Source: Chrysopilus asiliformis (lineage: Eukaryota > Arthropoda > Insecta > Diptera > Rhagionidae). Taken from it: a stretch of 64,000 nt of DNA. Positions 22,531 through 34,290 of this stretch are shown piece after piece. The notes under the pieces were generated by a model that saw only the letters and a list, made by a program, of their open reading frames with translations, was not told where the DNA came from and searched no databases. The stretch covers positions 48,129,032-48,193,031 of the forward strand of contig OZ035963.1 of the NCBI GenBank assembly GCA_964034945.1, in the 5' to 3' direction. The number at the start of each line of letters is the position of its first letter. Position 1 is the first letter of the stretch. The translations under genes and the position numbers were made by a program.

Positions 22531-23090
22531 GTAGGGTGACCATATTTTTTTAAACTGGGATAAGATGGGAATGGTGGTAGGGGGGGGGGGGGGTGGAGGG
22601 GAGATTTTGAAATCGGAACACAAACGAACTTACAAAATGTTGTAGAAAGAAAATCTTGTTTTGGACGGAAACCAGCGAAAAAGAATTACTAAATGTGTGT
22701 ATTTTTTTAAATAAAGATTTAAATAAAGAGCTGCACAGTCCAATACAAAAATAACTTATTTGTTCGCTCTCTTTACATTCCATAAATAATAACGACAGAA
22801 ATCGTAAAATCACCAACGAAAACAAATGCGCCGCAGGGGAAATTTTTTTGAAATGCCTTCGCGATTTCTGGAAACTTGTTATTATAACCCTATTATAACA
22901 CTTAACTGAAAAATCCGGACATAAGGTTTGTTCCCGGGACGGCGGGCGGGACGACATGTCTGATTCTGGAACTGTCCCAGTTTTTCATGCAATTGTGAAA
23001 ATTTCAAATTCTGCATGGTGCCCATCTAGAACTAAAAAACACCAATCGACCAAATAAAAAAAATGTCTAATTCGGGCATCAAAGGGTTAT
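22531..23090. repeat. Degenerate repeat with GGTGACCATATTTT and ACATGTC ends
   Basis: Begins AGGGTGACCATATTTTTTT, has a G14 run near 22,578, an A/T-rich middle with ATGCGCCGCAGGGGAAAT, and ends with GGCGGGACGACATGTCTG and GGAACTGTCCCAGTTTTT. Words of both ends recur at 10,690-10,870, so it is a dispersed repeat whose limits I cannot define. A 135-codon minus-strand open frame is not recognisable. Confidence 0.35.
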
Positions 23091-23094
23091 GTTA

Positions 23095-23525
23095 CCTCTG
23101 GAGCGCAATGAACGCAACGCGGACGCAACTCCAACGCTGTGAACTGTCACGCAGCGCAACATTTCAGCGGCAGAGCCCAATGGTATCTCGTAAAGTAGTA
23201 CAAGTGACATAATATAAAGTGGTATAAAGTTGGCAAAATTACAAAAATGGATAATTTCGAAGCGATAATTTGCTTTGTTGGTCTCTATCTTTGTTATTTG
23301 TATGTTATTGCACTAAGGCTATCAATTTTTCCTCGAACAACATTTCCCCAACCTCACTTTATGAACTGTCAACGCAGAATTGCTGCGGCAAAGTTAGAAG
23401 TTTGCAAAATTTTGCGTTGTAGTTGCGTTCACTGCGTTCACTGTGCTCACTTCAAATGGTTTCTATGGAACAAACTTGTAAGTGACAGTTACTGCGTTCG
23501 CGTTGCGTTCATTGGGCTCCAGGCA
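23095..23525. mobile_element. PIF/Harbinger-like MITE with TTA duplication (GCAATGAACGCAACG ends)
   Basis: 431 bp. Left end CCTCTGGAGCGCAATGAACG, right end complement TGCCTGGAGCCCAATGAACG, continuing CAACGCGRACGCA. TTA lies on both sides (23,092-23,094 and 23,526-23,528). Inside, from 23,247, a 95-codon open frame starts MDNFEAIICFVGLYLCYLYV; it could be a relic of the parent transposase gene, but no motif is visible and it runs into the right terminal repeat, so I do not call a gene. Confidence 0.75.
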
Positions 23526-23528
23526 TTA

Positions 23529-25489
23529 GTGTAAGAAGGATTACACGAATAAATTGTTCGTATAATAAACGTTTAACTATGAACGTGATTCATATTTCAC
23601 ACTTCCATGGATGTGAAACTCACATACCACTTCATTCTAAGATTTTTATAGAACTAATAATCAAGTTTTCAGATTTTAGTCAAGCTTTAAAATAAAATCA
23701 CTCAGACGTGTTCATAGGACTAAAATAAAAGGAAGTTCAGCTGCGTGGTTAGGGCAGAAGTCTTCGATTCTTAGAAATCGGAAAATGCGAGGGGCCTGTA
23801 AGTCCACAATTAATGTCCACAATTAATGGTTGAGGTCTTTGGAGGTCATTCATAAAGAGTTCAATGTTGCAAGTTTGAAATTTTGACCCGGAGGTCCGAA
23901 AAGGATACAGCGAATATCCTTTTTTCACCTGATTCCCGAAAAAATTTGCAATAAGTAGTTTTTGAGAACGATTTTTAAATTTTTATGCGCAGATCTTTTT
24001 TTTTCATAGTTTCAGCCAGAGCTTAGAGAAACACCCTTCAATGCCGTAGCACACCTCAGGATGGTCGGAAGAATGAAAGGAGATGTCGGTTTATGTTCTC
24101 CTTGAACTTAGTCTGGAGGGGAACAAATCGGATAATGATAACGAGTTATTCTCAAAAGTTGTGAAGAAAGGTAATTTTGGAATTTTAACCATATTTCTAA
24201 AGCGTATATAAATACCCTTTTTCTAGAGGAGACGATTCCTCATTCTGGTATTAAATAATATGTTTCAAAAATCACACATCTGAAAAAATATAATATAAAT
24301 TCTTTAAGATTTTTAATATAGGCTTTTTTGTAACATATGTATATGACATTGAACTGGTATAAAATACTTACGAAAATCGCGAATCTCTGAATTGATTCTT
24401 TTCTTCATCATGGCAAAATTACGAAAAACCCCCTAAAATTGTAAAATTAATTGAAAATTTATATTGAAACGAATAAATTTTAACTACCGTTGAAGGAATT
24501 CTGTTTCAACTCTTTTGCACCGCCCGCATGTGGAAAATAGAATGAACTTTTGAGGCGAATAAATGACATTTCGAATCTAATAGCAATGTGAGTGTACTTT
24601 AGCATCCAAATACAGGGAAAAGAAACAGCCTCAAGTGTTTTTTTTTTAACAGGAGCAACGATTCGAGGATCTCGAAGGGACGAATTCGGTGAAAACGTAA
24701 GCTTATATTTGTAGGAATAGGATTTTATTTCTGAAATTAAATATAAATTAAAAGGAGACAATATTAGTACATGATGGAGCAAAACAAATTCTCTGATAGC
24801 AATGCTTACTTTATGCTATTTGAATTTTTCCCCATGTTTTCTACCATAGCTGCTTCTTTTGACTTTCAGCACAGGAATCACTTTCTAGTCTATGCCTGGG
24901 CATAAATATTGGGGAGTATGAGGTGCAACTAACATATGATGATGGTGGTAATGATGATGGTATCTCCCTTGAAGGTCTGGAAAAACGAAGTAAACTTTTC
25001 AAGTGTCTCCAAATGTAAGCGTTTTAATTGCGTTTTCCTATTTTCGTATTATATGGTTCGGAAATTTTAATTGTTTTTAGCATTGCAGACGTACATTATT
25101 GTTCTGATACACATATGTACGGTACGGGTATATGAAAATTCCGCACGCAGCAGAGTTCACATCAAGTCAATCCAAGCAAATTTAGTCAGCAAAAAAAAAA
25201 TTCAAGTTAGTGGAATTTTCTTCATTAAATATTCGATTTAGGATTTAATCCAAATAAGCTATTTATCAAATCAATACGATTTAAACTGAATTTATTGATG
25301 GCATTAGAACGATTTAAATGATAATGAAAACATGGATTGGAAAGTATTTTTCCATCTCATTAAAATTGAATTAAATATCCTTGAAGGGCTTCCTCGAAGG
25401 AATGTTTCTAATTTCATAGCATTAAAAATTACTAACTAAATTTCGACACGATGACATGGGCATTTTCCACGGAGTTCGTGATGACAACC
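23529..25489. other. No gene seen; family B fragment 23,806-24,012
   Basis: 23,806-24,012 carries family B body words (ACCCGGAGGTCC, AAAAGGATACAGCGAATATCC-like, TTTGCAATAAGTAGTTTTTGAG) without microsatellite or ends. 24,934-24,962 is a short (ATG)n-like run. The rest, including a 100-codon minus-strand frame at 24,480-24,782, is not recognisable. Confidence 0.45.
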
Positions 25490-25536
25490 GATTTTGTCCG
25501 TCCTTCTGTCCATCTGTATGTCCGTGAACATCATAC
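25490..25536 (+). repeat. Family D element, left piece (split by repeat F)
   Basis: GATTTTGTCCGTCCTTCTG followed by TCCATCTGTATGTCCGTGAA matches the GTCY part and CCGTACGTGAACACCATAAC of family D at 5,700-5,735. The match stops at CATCATAC and resumes at 26,975 with TCGAAAGGATTGAGCTATAG, exactly where the 5.7-kb copy reads TCGAAAAGATTGAGCTAGAG. The stretch between is therefore an insertion. Confidence 0.6.
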
Positions 25537-26974
25537 TACCCAAATAGCATCGAAAACCACGGGCACATGAGGTTTCTTCATTGCGGCTTAAAAATGCAAC
25601 ATTTTTGCCCCTAGCCCCGCCTCAAAGCTCCCGCTTTACAAACAACAGAAAAAAGTTCAGCCGCCCTATTCCCCATTGACATTTGATTCAAACGGTTTCG
25701 CTTCGAGAACTAAATTTCTTATTTCAGGTTAATAACTGAATGAAATTGCATAAAAATGGATAGGAGACATTTTTAAAACACCACTTCATTGCATTGCAAA
25801 AAAAAAATTATAGAAATTTTTCGTTAAAGAAAATAATTTGATGGCCCCTTAAAATCTTTTTGAATTTTAGATTCAACTAGCAGACCCTTCGTTGCCAGCT
25901 TAAAGTTTTTTGTATAAATTTTTGAATGCCAAAAAACCATAAATAACTTGGAACTTTTGGGAAAAAGCGTTTTGGTTCAACCACAATGAAGGCGGCGAGC
26001 GGCATGGCGCCGCCATACATACCACCGAGCCAGCTACGATGATAGCGGCACCGTCGGCATATGCTTCTGTCTTGCGAAATCAAAACGTCAAAACGTCACA
26101 ACATCTGCATAGAATGTGGCGCCGGGTGGGGTGGTTTTCATAAAACGTTTTGGACTTTGTTTCAAATTCGGCGGCGACGGAAAAAGAGCTCTCGTTGCAC
26201 TACGCTAGTGCAAAAAAATGCCGCTCGCCGCTGCCGCTTGCCGCCTTCATTGTGGTTGAACCATTATCCTTAGAGGACCTTTGTTTCGAATTTTGAAAAT
26301 CTAACATAGCTGAAAACTTGCTCCTGGCAACGCAGATCATTTTGCAAAAAACCGCGTAAAAATCGCACCAGTAGTTTTTGAGTTTCGTAATCTCAAACGG
26401 ACCAACATCCATTTTTATAGTGATATATATATTGTCGAAAATTTTTAAATAATACTCCACAAAATAATACTCACAAAAAGTTTCCATTAATTTATCGCCA
26501 TTAGATATTTGTTGTTCGCTTTCAGTTTACGTTTTAATTTGTTCATCTCTGTCTGTTCGGTAAGCTATGTAAGCACTTGAGGGAGAAAGAAAACTCCGCT
26601 CGAAGATTTGTGTAATGTAATGCCGTCAGATGACGCTCTCATAAAGCTTGAAGCAGCTAATTTTGTTAAAGGGGGTGTATTTTTTTGTGAAATGGCAGCG
26701 TCAGAAATACGTTCCAGTATCATTATTGCGGTAAAACCACTGAAAGGTGTTCCCCACTATGCGTGTCATTACGCATCCCATTCGCACAACGGCGATGTGC
26801 CCGCAACAAAAATCGCTTATCACCGCGATTTGCATGGTGACGAGATATGTGAATAAAGACGACACGGCTGATTAAAATGATATTTGGGTAGCTAACTTTA
26901 CTTTTCCCAAAAGTTGGCAGCAAACCAACGAAATATGTTAAGAGGACACGGCTGCTTGAAATACTATTTGGTTA
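25537..26974 (+). mobile_element. Repeat F, copy 1: insertion in family D with TACCCAAATA-type ends
   Basis: About 1.44 kb, starting TACCCAAATAGC and ending CTATTTGGTTA (complement TAACCAAATAG), so short inverted ends. Blocks of it recur in reverse order on the other strand at 41,129-42,397: the CCTCAAAGCTCCCGCTTTAC block, TTAATAACTGAATGAAATTG-like, GATGGCCC, AAGTTTCCATTAATTTATCG, GATGACGCTCTCATAAAGC and ACGACACGGCTG. That makes it a dispersed element, probably a non-autonomous DNA transposon; the superfamily is unknown. Its 82-codon frame at 26,608 is not conserved as coding in copy 2. Confidence 0.6.
25973..26263. mobile_element. MITE with GC-rich inverted ends nested in repeat F
   Basis: 291 bp with inverted ends TGGTTCAACCACAATGAAGG and its complement, the match extending through CGGCGAGCGGCAT (left) and the doubled CGCTCGCCGCTGCCGCTTGC (right). 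Much more GC-rich than its host, and absent from repeat F copy 2 at 42.1 kb. Flanking bases (GTTT left, TTAT right) do not give an unambiguous target duplication, so the superfamily stays open. Confidence 0.6.
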
Positions 26975-27410
26975 TCGAAAGGATTGAGCTATAGACTTAA
27001 AATTTTGTATAGTTGCATTTCTAGTAGATACCAAGGCTAAGTCTTTGAAGGGGGTGGTAAAATCGGATCATTCCTTCCCATCTCTCCCATACAAACCAAA
27101 CAGTTTTTTGAAATTCCCTCGAAATCGTATTGAAAAATTTATGTAGATAAGATGTATTAGAAAATTATTCTACATAACTCATCCATACTTCAAAATTCAG
27201 TTGCACCACCCCTCTCCCCTTCCCCCCATTTATATGAATTAGTTTTTTGGGATTATCTCAGAGACGGTACGATACATCGAAAAATCTTTGGAGACGAAAT
27301 GTATTTAGAATAAGATTTTACATAACTGTTCCATACATTAAAATCCAATCAAAGTACTCCTTCCTTCCTCTTTCGCACTTCCTCTTTCGAACTTTTTTTT
27401 AATTAAAATT
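26975..27410 (+). repeat. Family D element, right piece
   Basis: Continuation of the family D copy: core GATTGAGCTATAGACTTAAA, AAATCGGATCATTCCTTCCC, CCATACAAACCAAACAG, then two rounds of the module CTCGAAATCG / CTCAGAGACGG with TTAGAA and CATACTTCAAAATTC / CATACATTAAAATCC. The doubled module also appears at 6,180-6,420, so it is a property of the family. Confidence 0.5.
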
Positions 27411-29160
27411 TTTGTCGATCCTCATATAGAACAATTGTAGCTTTTCTTAAGTTTTTCAATAAAGCTTGACGGTAAGACGAGAAGCGGAAGCGGGGTCGAG
27501 TTAAAAAAATGCGATTTGCAGTAAGAAGTTTTATTGTAATAGGAAGAACATAAAAATGCCCATTGTAAAAATTAGCATGAATTACCGTTAATAACAATAC
27601 TTGGTGTTTAAAAAAAATCCGCCACCGCCAAAGAAAATTTGTCATCCCCTCGACGATAGTAATTGAATATGCACTCCACAAGAAGAAATTAATGGATTTT
27701 CGTTATCAGAAAATTTCCCTAAACAATTCTAATTAATACAGAAAAAATGAGACCCCCGTTATCCTCCATTAATACCCAAATGTCAATCGAAGCTAAGAAG
27801 AAATATTTCCCAATGTCACGACATATGAATCGACTGTGGATATATTTTCAGGCCCGTCTATAGTGGATTTAATCTGAAATTAACTGAAATCGACCGCAAT
27901 AGCAGGCATCCGAAAGCCTTCGAAGGTACAAACGTCCAAAGGTGTAAAACCCTATGGAATTAATTTATTCAAATCGATAGACCGTGTGCGGCCATCAGCA
28001 TCATAATACCTGAAAGTAATGCGAAGGCAATGGCTCAAAGTAATGGCAATTGAGTTCAGGTAACGAGCGTGTATTTCAATTAACGAGCGCATTGATAACG
28101 CGTAATAATGCCCTTAAAAGTCATCGGAATGAATAAGTTTTCGAAAACGGATAGAAAATAATATTCCTGATACTTGAAAAAGTATCTATAAATGTATTTT
28201 GAGCCAATGAATAGCCATCGACCGACCGATAGTGGTAGACACCCCTATCCCGGTTAGAAGGACTCTTGTGAGGGTTGACCGAGTCACCACCTCATGCCTA
28301 TTGCTCGCTTGTCTTATGTGTAACCGACATCGGTTAGTGTGTTACCTGCTAATGTTCCGTTTTCTGTTAATTAGTTAGTCATACATTTGCATAATAATTA
28401 TCCATGCAGCCAAGTCAACCATTTCATATACAAGTTATAGCCGCGGTCAGTCACTTAGTCAAGTAACAATTTCGGTCATCGTAAGGACCCAAATTCGAAA
28501 ATATCCCACAAAAAAAAAAAAAGAAGCCAACCAACCCCACAGCCCTATTCGACCACTAAATGTTTTCGTTCGTTTTTATATATATTTCTCGGTACTCATT
28601 GGAAATCCTTGCATATAAATTTTTTTTACGTTCGAGTGGTTCATTTTTTTTTTGTTTCGGTTGTTCAGAAGTCGTTCGCGTTACATTGCTATTATTTACA
28701 ATTTGAATACGTCAAATGCGACCTCACTCTTTTAGTGTTATCAGGTTATCGATATCAGAGATCTCTTTGGACATGGGACACGCCAACATCATACGTGCAT
28801 GACATATGTTTATATTGGCCACCAAGGCAATGAATATCATTCGTCCTGTCGAGTCTAAACAGCGATATTCGTATAGTCGACAAAGTCTATATGGGTGTTT
28901 TTTTTTTGTGATAGCAAGTCACCCTCTTGACCTCGGATTTTATTTCGTCCCATTTTAGTAACACCTCCAATATTTGGCCAAATTCGGTTGAAATAGGGTT
29001 GTGGTTGTAGTATACTTCCAGTTTTACTTATTGAAGTAAAATCGTTCATTGTAAACTTTCAATTCTATACCTAAAAAAATTGAAAGGAGGATTTTTTTTC
29101 GAATTTCTCAACAATTCTTATACATATCGATGTCAAAACACAATTTTTAAAAACTGAAGC
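27411..29160. other. No gene seen; unique DNA
   Basis: No open frame above about 92 codons and none recognisable. 27,830-28,470 is less AT-rich than its flanks. 28,640-28,830 has a 74-codon plus frame with no domain. No shared repeats seen. Confidence 0.5.
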
Positions 29161-29720
29161 CAAAAACACAATTTTTAAAATTTTTGTTTGCCTGCCAGTC
29201 TGTTTGTCTGAATTTCCCGACTTGGCTCAAAAACCACTGGACCGATTTTGATGCGGTCTTTTCCTATATGTTGCTTAGACCTCTGGTCAGGTTATATGCT
29301 ATGTATTATTTTGCTACAGTACCCTGTTTTCCCCCTGCTTTTAAGTTATTTAAAAGAATAACGCTTAAACGACAGGACCAAATTAGCTGAAAATTTACAC
29401 AGGAGTACTATCTATATTCTCCGAAATTATTGATTAACGGCTGACAAATATTCTTCTCTCCTCTGACCTCCTCTTCTACTATCTTCTAAACTGCTGAAAA
29501 AATTTCCATGCGGTTTTCACTATTGGGCAGGTCATACACCAGGGAAAATTTTTACAAACTAAATTCAAACCCACCCCGTTCTCGTGAAACCCCTCTCCTT
29601 TTATCTTCTAAACTACTGAATGGATTTTAATGCGGTTTTCACTGTTGGGCAAGTCGTTCATCGGGAAACAATTTTCCCAACTTCGGGGCGGAGCCCTAGT
29701 CTTCAATATATATCAAAACC
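29161..29720 (-). repeat. Repeat G, copy 1 (tandem about 130-bp subrepeats)
   Basis: Two tandem blocks (about 29,440-29,580 and 29,585-29,700) share TTATCTTCTAAACTACTGAA, ATGCGGTTTTCACTRTTGGG and CAYCRGGGAAAATTTT, and the complement of this array recurs at 63,195-63,485. The left part has a decayed GTCY run (GCCAGTCTGTTTGTCTG) and a core ACTGGACCGATTTTGATG typical of DINE/mini-me repeats. It ends CTTCGGGGCGGAGCCCTAGT. Non-coding. Confidence 0.55.
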
Positions 29721-29937
29721 CCAAATACAACTTACTCAATCATCACAGTATCTCCCAAACTACCACACCGATTACCATAAAACTTTGCACACAGATTCGT
29801 CTTACCTCATTGATGCTCGCTAAGAAATGATTTTTCAAAATTCCACCCCTAAAGGAATGAACGAGGGGTGGGTAAGAGGTCGGTGTTATAAAATATAGAT
29901 TTTTATTTTTACAATGAAGCCTGTCTGTTAGGAGGCT

Positions 29938-30215
29938 AAGAAAAGGAGGCTAAAAAATAAGGAGGTTTTCGGGATTGCTGATCACGAATCTGGTGATGAA
30001 AATTTCAAAATTCAAAAGGTCTTGTAAGGATAACGCAAATAACCTTTTCTTCCTTTTGCTTTCGGAAAAACTGGCTTTAACTTTTTTCGGGGTCGCTGAT
30101 CACGAATTGAGTGTTTATTCGAAACGAAAGGTCCTGAAAGGATCACAATTTTTTCAAAAGTTTTTTTTTGTGTAAAAAAAATTTGTGTAAAATAACTTTA
30201 AACCCGGCAACGGCG
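29938..30215 (+). repeat. Family B element fragment with intact 3' end
   Basis: Two modules with TTGCTGATCACGAATCTGG-like and GGTCGCTGATCACGAATTG, each followed by AGGTCYTGWAAGGAT, then ACCCGGCAACGGCGGGTATG and CAAAATG, the GCAACGGCGGGTATGC end shared with the 1.2-kb and 4.4-kb elements. No microsatellite remains, so it is 5' truncated. Confidence 0.55.
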
Positions 30216-30419
30216 GGTATGCAAAATGTATGTTGAAAAAAAATTCAAATAAGAAAGCAAAAATGAAGTCCAGGCAATAAACGAAATTACTAAATATGAG
30301 CAGCAGGCGAAATATTTTTAACAGAATAATGATTTTAATCCAGAGCCATATAGTATCAAGTAAAAAAAATGTCCAGGCCTCTCACGATTTTCAAATAAAT
30401 GCAACTCCAATATATAACT

Positions 30420-30752
30420 TTCAAGATGAGGCTGGTGGATAATCCACAATGCAGGGGCTGCGGAGAAGAGCGGGAAACGGTGGAGCACTTTTTGTGTCAC
30501 TGTCCAGCCTTAACCCGTACTCGCGTCAAATGCTTCGGCTATCCCTTTCTAGAGGAACTCCATGAGGCAGGAACTCAGGGCTGGGAGCCGATTCGGAAAT
30601 ATATAGCACTGGCGGGATGGCTAAACAACCGTACTTGAGCTCAATCTGCTCCAGCGAGGGACATCGGAGGTGTACAATGGGCCCAACTTGAGGCCTGCGT
30701 GCGTGGGGTTCCCTGGTGAACCCCCCTCCTATCAAACCAACCAACCAATATA
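30420..30752 (+). pseudogene. LINE (I/R1-like) ORF2 C-terminal tail, 5' truncated
   Basis: Codons to the stop at 30,638 read MRLVDNPQCRGCGEERETVE then HFLCHCPALTRTRVKCFG and PFLEELHEAGTQGWEPIRKY. The C-x2-C-x8-H pattern followed by FLCHCP is the well-known cysteine-histidine end of ORF2 in I/R1/Jockey-group LINEs, just after their RNase H domain. The 3' part (GCTCCAGCGAGGG, GCGTGCGTGGGGTTCCC) ends in CAAACCAACCAACCAAT. A longer relative lies at 55,765-56,304 on the other strand. Only the last ~72 codons survive, so it is not functional. Confidence 0.8.
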
Positions 30753-30841
30753 TAACAACAAAAATAGTAAATAACAACAGAAATGAATGCGCCGCAGGCA
30801 AAACATTGTAAAAGATACGTGCCCAAGGTAAGTTTTTATCG

Positions 30842-31225
30842 TAACAAAAGCTATAATTGCCAATCTGGCAATCATTGGAGACCCGTATGGTGATATTCGT
30901 ATCAAAATTCGAACAGGTATACCAAAATTCCACTTTGAAGTCAAACTTTCCAATAAGATTTTTTAAAATTTATTCCAATCGCATTTTTATGTATGGGAGT
31001 TTTATGTAGAATCATATCCTAAATAACTTTTGTTGTTGGACTTTTTTGATAAGATGCACCGTTTTTGAGATATTCACAAAAAACGATTTCGTTCGTATGG
31101 GGGGTACCCCCCCTAATGGTCCATTTTTATCCATTAACGAACTTAGCCTCGCATTTTACGAAAAACGGCTCTGTGCAAACTTTCAAGTCTCTAGCTTAAT
31201 CCGTGCGCCCGCAATCCGCGCCACA

Positions 31226-31256
<31 letters not shown>

Positions 31257-31573
31257 CGACGGACAGACGGACAGACAGATGGACAGACGGACAGACGGAC
31301 AGACGGACAGACGGACAGACGGACAGACGGACAGACAGACGGACAGACATACAGACGGACGGACGGACGGACGGACGGACGGACAGACGGACAGACGGAC
31401 AGACGGACAGACGGACAGACGGACAGACGGACGGACGGCCATGCAAAATTCATTTTTTTTATCATTCTAAACACACTGGTGTAATTCAGTTTTGTGTGTG
31501 ATGACGGGATCTTGGCGTTACAGACGGTAAGGCAAAGTTAATATACCCTTTGGTTTCACCATACGGGTATAAA
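30842..31573 (-). mobile_element. Family A element, copy 4 (complete, long microsatellite)
   Basis: Reverse orientation. On the plus strand: AACAAAAGCTATAATTGCC, hairpin TTGCCAATCTGGCAA, subterminal CCCGTATGGTGA (about 30,892-30,903), the GGGGGGTACCCCCC block, the core complement TTCAAGTCTCTAGCTTAAT, a 210-bp microsatellite, the leader, and subterminal TCACCATACGGG (31,556-31,567) with GTATAAAAAA. The 151-codon and other TDRRTDGQ-type frames across it are microsatellite artefacts. Confidence 0.7.
31229..31438. repeat. (GACR)n microsatellite inside family A copy 4
   Basis: About 210 bases of GACA/GACG tetramers, much of it alternating as an 8-mer GACGGACA, with a block of consecutive GACG at about 31,360-31,381. 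The complement of this tetramer is the GTCY of copies 1 and 3. All six frames remain open. Confidence 0.9.
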
Positions 31574-33811
31574 AAATTAAATTCTAATAGAATTCAATGC
31601 TAGAAAGGTCGCGTTAAAACCACAAATCAGAAATGATTCAATGGTTAACCACAAAATTTAAAAAATAACCACAGACACGTAACATATAAATTGCAGCAGC
31701 CTCCAGAGAAAGTATGTTTTTCGTATTTAGTGAAGTTCTTGAGGGACAAAAGTTTAGTTTCCGGAACAACAAGCCTGATTCGGCGACTGTTCCGGAAATA
31801 CCAAGACGTATGGTCTTGTCTATAATGTTCTATAATGTTGTCAATTCTTGACTCGTAATTCACTGTCACTTATTTTATTTAATAATTAAAATTTGGTGCA
31901 CATGATGGAATGCCTAGGTATTCTTTTGTTTACAAGCTATTATGTACTTGTACTCATTCAGAGGTTTAAATTTTGTAACCTAATTTCAACCCACTTTCGT
32001 ATATTCGATTTGTCATGAAACTTGACACACTTTCCTAAATCCGATGACAGTATAATATCGAAATATGCATACAAAATGGTGGCTGTCAATCGGTATATTG
32101 CCTAAGTTACATATGCTAAACACTTGTTCAAATTGGCAGAATTTTAAAATTCATGTTACTTCGAATTTTGTATTTCGACAAATTATTACCTTTTTTTGAC
32201 CTGCATTTTTACCACCAAAATATTATACGATAATAGTCTGTGAAAAAATCAAACTCAATAATGCGAACGCTGAGACCGTTTGTAACGCCTAGCTGGTCTA
32301 CAAAAGCAGTCTTAACCCTATCTGTAATACATCCGAAATGTTGGAGCCTTGTACGATAAGAGAATTTATCAATGCTATTTTATCCTAGGGTGCTAAGATT
32401 GCTAAGGGTGGCCACATATAACAAAAAAAAAACAGACGTAGAGAAATTTACAACCCTCGTCGAAAAAGGGGTTCCAATTGAAAAACATGTGATCGATGAT
32501 GTTGTGTGGTTGACCTCTTTCAGAAAACACTTTCATTGTAACAATTTTCTAAGAGATGGAGGGAAATAGACTGGGACACAGTTACGGTGGTGGTCAGAGT
32601 GGCCAATGCCAGGCTATCACCCATAAAGGACACGGTTCACATGTGTAAATGGTGAGAAATGTTTAAAGGGCTGATGGATTGTGGCTTAACACTTTCACTT
32701 TGTGTATTATACACTATATATGATAGTAACGGTAACACCTCCCCAATCATTTGTACACCCACTTACTTGCCAACCACCCCAACCACCACCGAGAAAGTGA
32801 GATTTTCCAAATAATGTTGGTAATTACCTTTTTACGAAGTGCTGATATAACAATTTTATTATTAACCTACTTACAATGTTCGTATTTAATTTTTATTCGT
32901 TATTTATGATCAACGTAAATATTGTCCCCATTGAATTATTGACATATGATTTATTTTCCGTTAATTACAGAAGACTACATACATACACATTTGAAACACA
33001 TGCATGCAGCTTTCGTTCAATTAAAATTATGACCATCATCTCCCATATCTAAAAAGTAATTAATCCAATACAGTCACGTGAGGGGAAAATTCTTTGAACA
33101 CTCGATATTTTCTTTTTAATCTTCAATAAAAAATTAATTTCATAAGAAACGAAAGACCGTCCATAATGGAATTTCAGGTGAGCAGGTGAAGTTTTTTTTT
33201 AAATTCAAATTTTATGACTTTGAAGGAAAACAGGAAGTGCCCTAAGTACTACACACTTTTACCAACGCGCTCAGCATTTAAGTGTATTTATCACTTTATG
33301 CAAACAATTTATGTGAATTTACTCAAGAAAGGATCGATTGTTTCCTTGTGTAAACTATTCATCGTATTTTGTAGCTTGGAAATGCCGTTGTTTACTCATA
33401 CAGTGATTATTTTGTCGGACGACTACAAAAAAATCTCACTCAGAAGTTTTTAGCGAAGGATTAGAAAATGAATTTGACTTTATCGGTGTCCTTTCAACAT
33501 CAAAACGCGGCCCGAAATTTTTATTGAATGTCATAAAGTTTATGGTTTGCAAGGATTTATTTTATTATTGTGTTAGATTTTGATTTGATTTTTATTAGAA
33601 TAACGTATGAGAAATCATTCAATCGAAGGATTTTTTTCAAAATGGGGGGTTGGAAAAAAGTCCATTATAAAACATTTTCAAATACAGAAAATCGAAGCAA
33701 TTGCAATACATATATGTTTTACAATTTAGATATTTTTCTGTAATCTTAGAATAACTATGTGGAATTTTACCTTCGTAACTCTGGATCCTGATTTATTCAA
33801 GACAATTTTTT
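31574..33811. other. No gene seen; unique DNA
   Basis: Longest open frames are under 80 codons and unrecognised, including a 65-codon one at 32,372 (contains TDVEKFTTLVEKGVPIEKH). AT-rich, with no shared repeat or inverted end noticed. Confidence 0.5.
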
Positions 33812-34290
33812 TTGGGAAAAACAAGGATTTCCTTGCCGTTCCAAGATAACAAAGGAAAACGATGTCTCGGGCCGACAAACTTACCAGAAAGGTATGGAAG
33901 TTTAATTGAATCGTACAGGGAAAAAATCCGCATAGGAAAAGCTCCTATAAAATATGGGAAAGCGATTATAGGAATCGTTACACCATTTTATAACAAAGGC
34001 TGCCACAAATATAGGAAAAAGTCCCAGTTTTCCTGGAATCATTACTATGCATATAGGGATGAGGGAAGAATGGACATATTCCAATAAAAGTAGCACCCGT
34101 TCCTAGTTTTTACTGGAGACATTCCTATACTGAGGAGGAAACAATGCTATATTATGTAATGGAATGGTTCCCATTGTTTTTAGAAGTGTTTCCAATGTTA
34201 TGTAAGACTCAGTCCTACAAAAAATTGGAACGAGTCCTATGTGATTGCGAACTCATTCCTATGCGAATATTTAAATTGTCGATTTTTTTT
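33812..34290. repeat. Region dense in TAGGAAT/ATTCCTA-type words
   Basis: About a dozen occurrences of TCCTA, TAGGA, TTCCTAT and CCCAT/TTCCCAT words in both orientations over about 450 bases (for example ATTATAGGAATCG, ACATTCCTATACTG, GAGTCCTATGTG, CATTCCTATGCG). 36,100-36,320 and 59,880-60,130 have similar composition. This looks like subterminal motif clustering of an old DNA transposon, but ends were not found. The 91-codon plus frame (33,812) is built from these words and has no domain. Confidence 0.35.

Noticed and set aside
26608..26856. 82-codon frame in repeat F as a gene
   Set aside because: The matching region in the reverse copy near 41.1-41.4 kb is interrupted and shifted, so the frame is not conserved.
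31046..31501. Up to 151-codon frames rich in TDRRTDGQ or SVCPSVRL (also at 50-408, 9,744-10,035 and 15,753-16,058)
   Set aside because: All arise from the stop-free GTCY/GACR microsatellite on both strands of family A elements.
33812..34087. 91-codon frame as a gene
   Set aside because: Built from the TAGGAAT-type repeated words; no domain or splice context.
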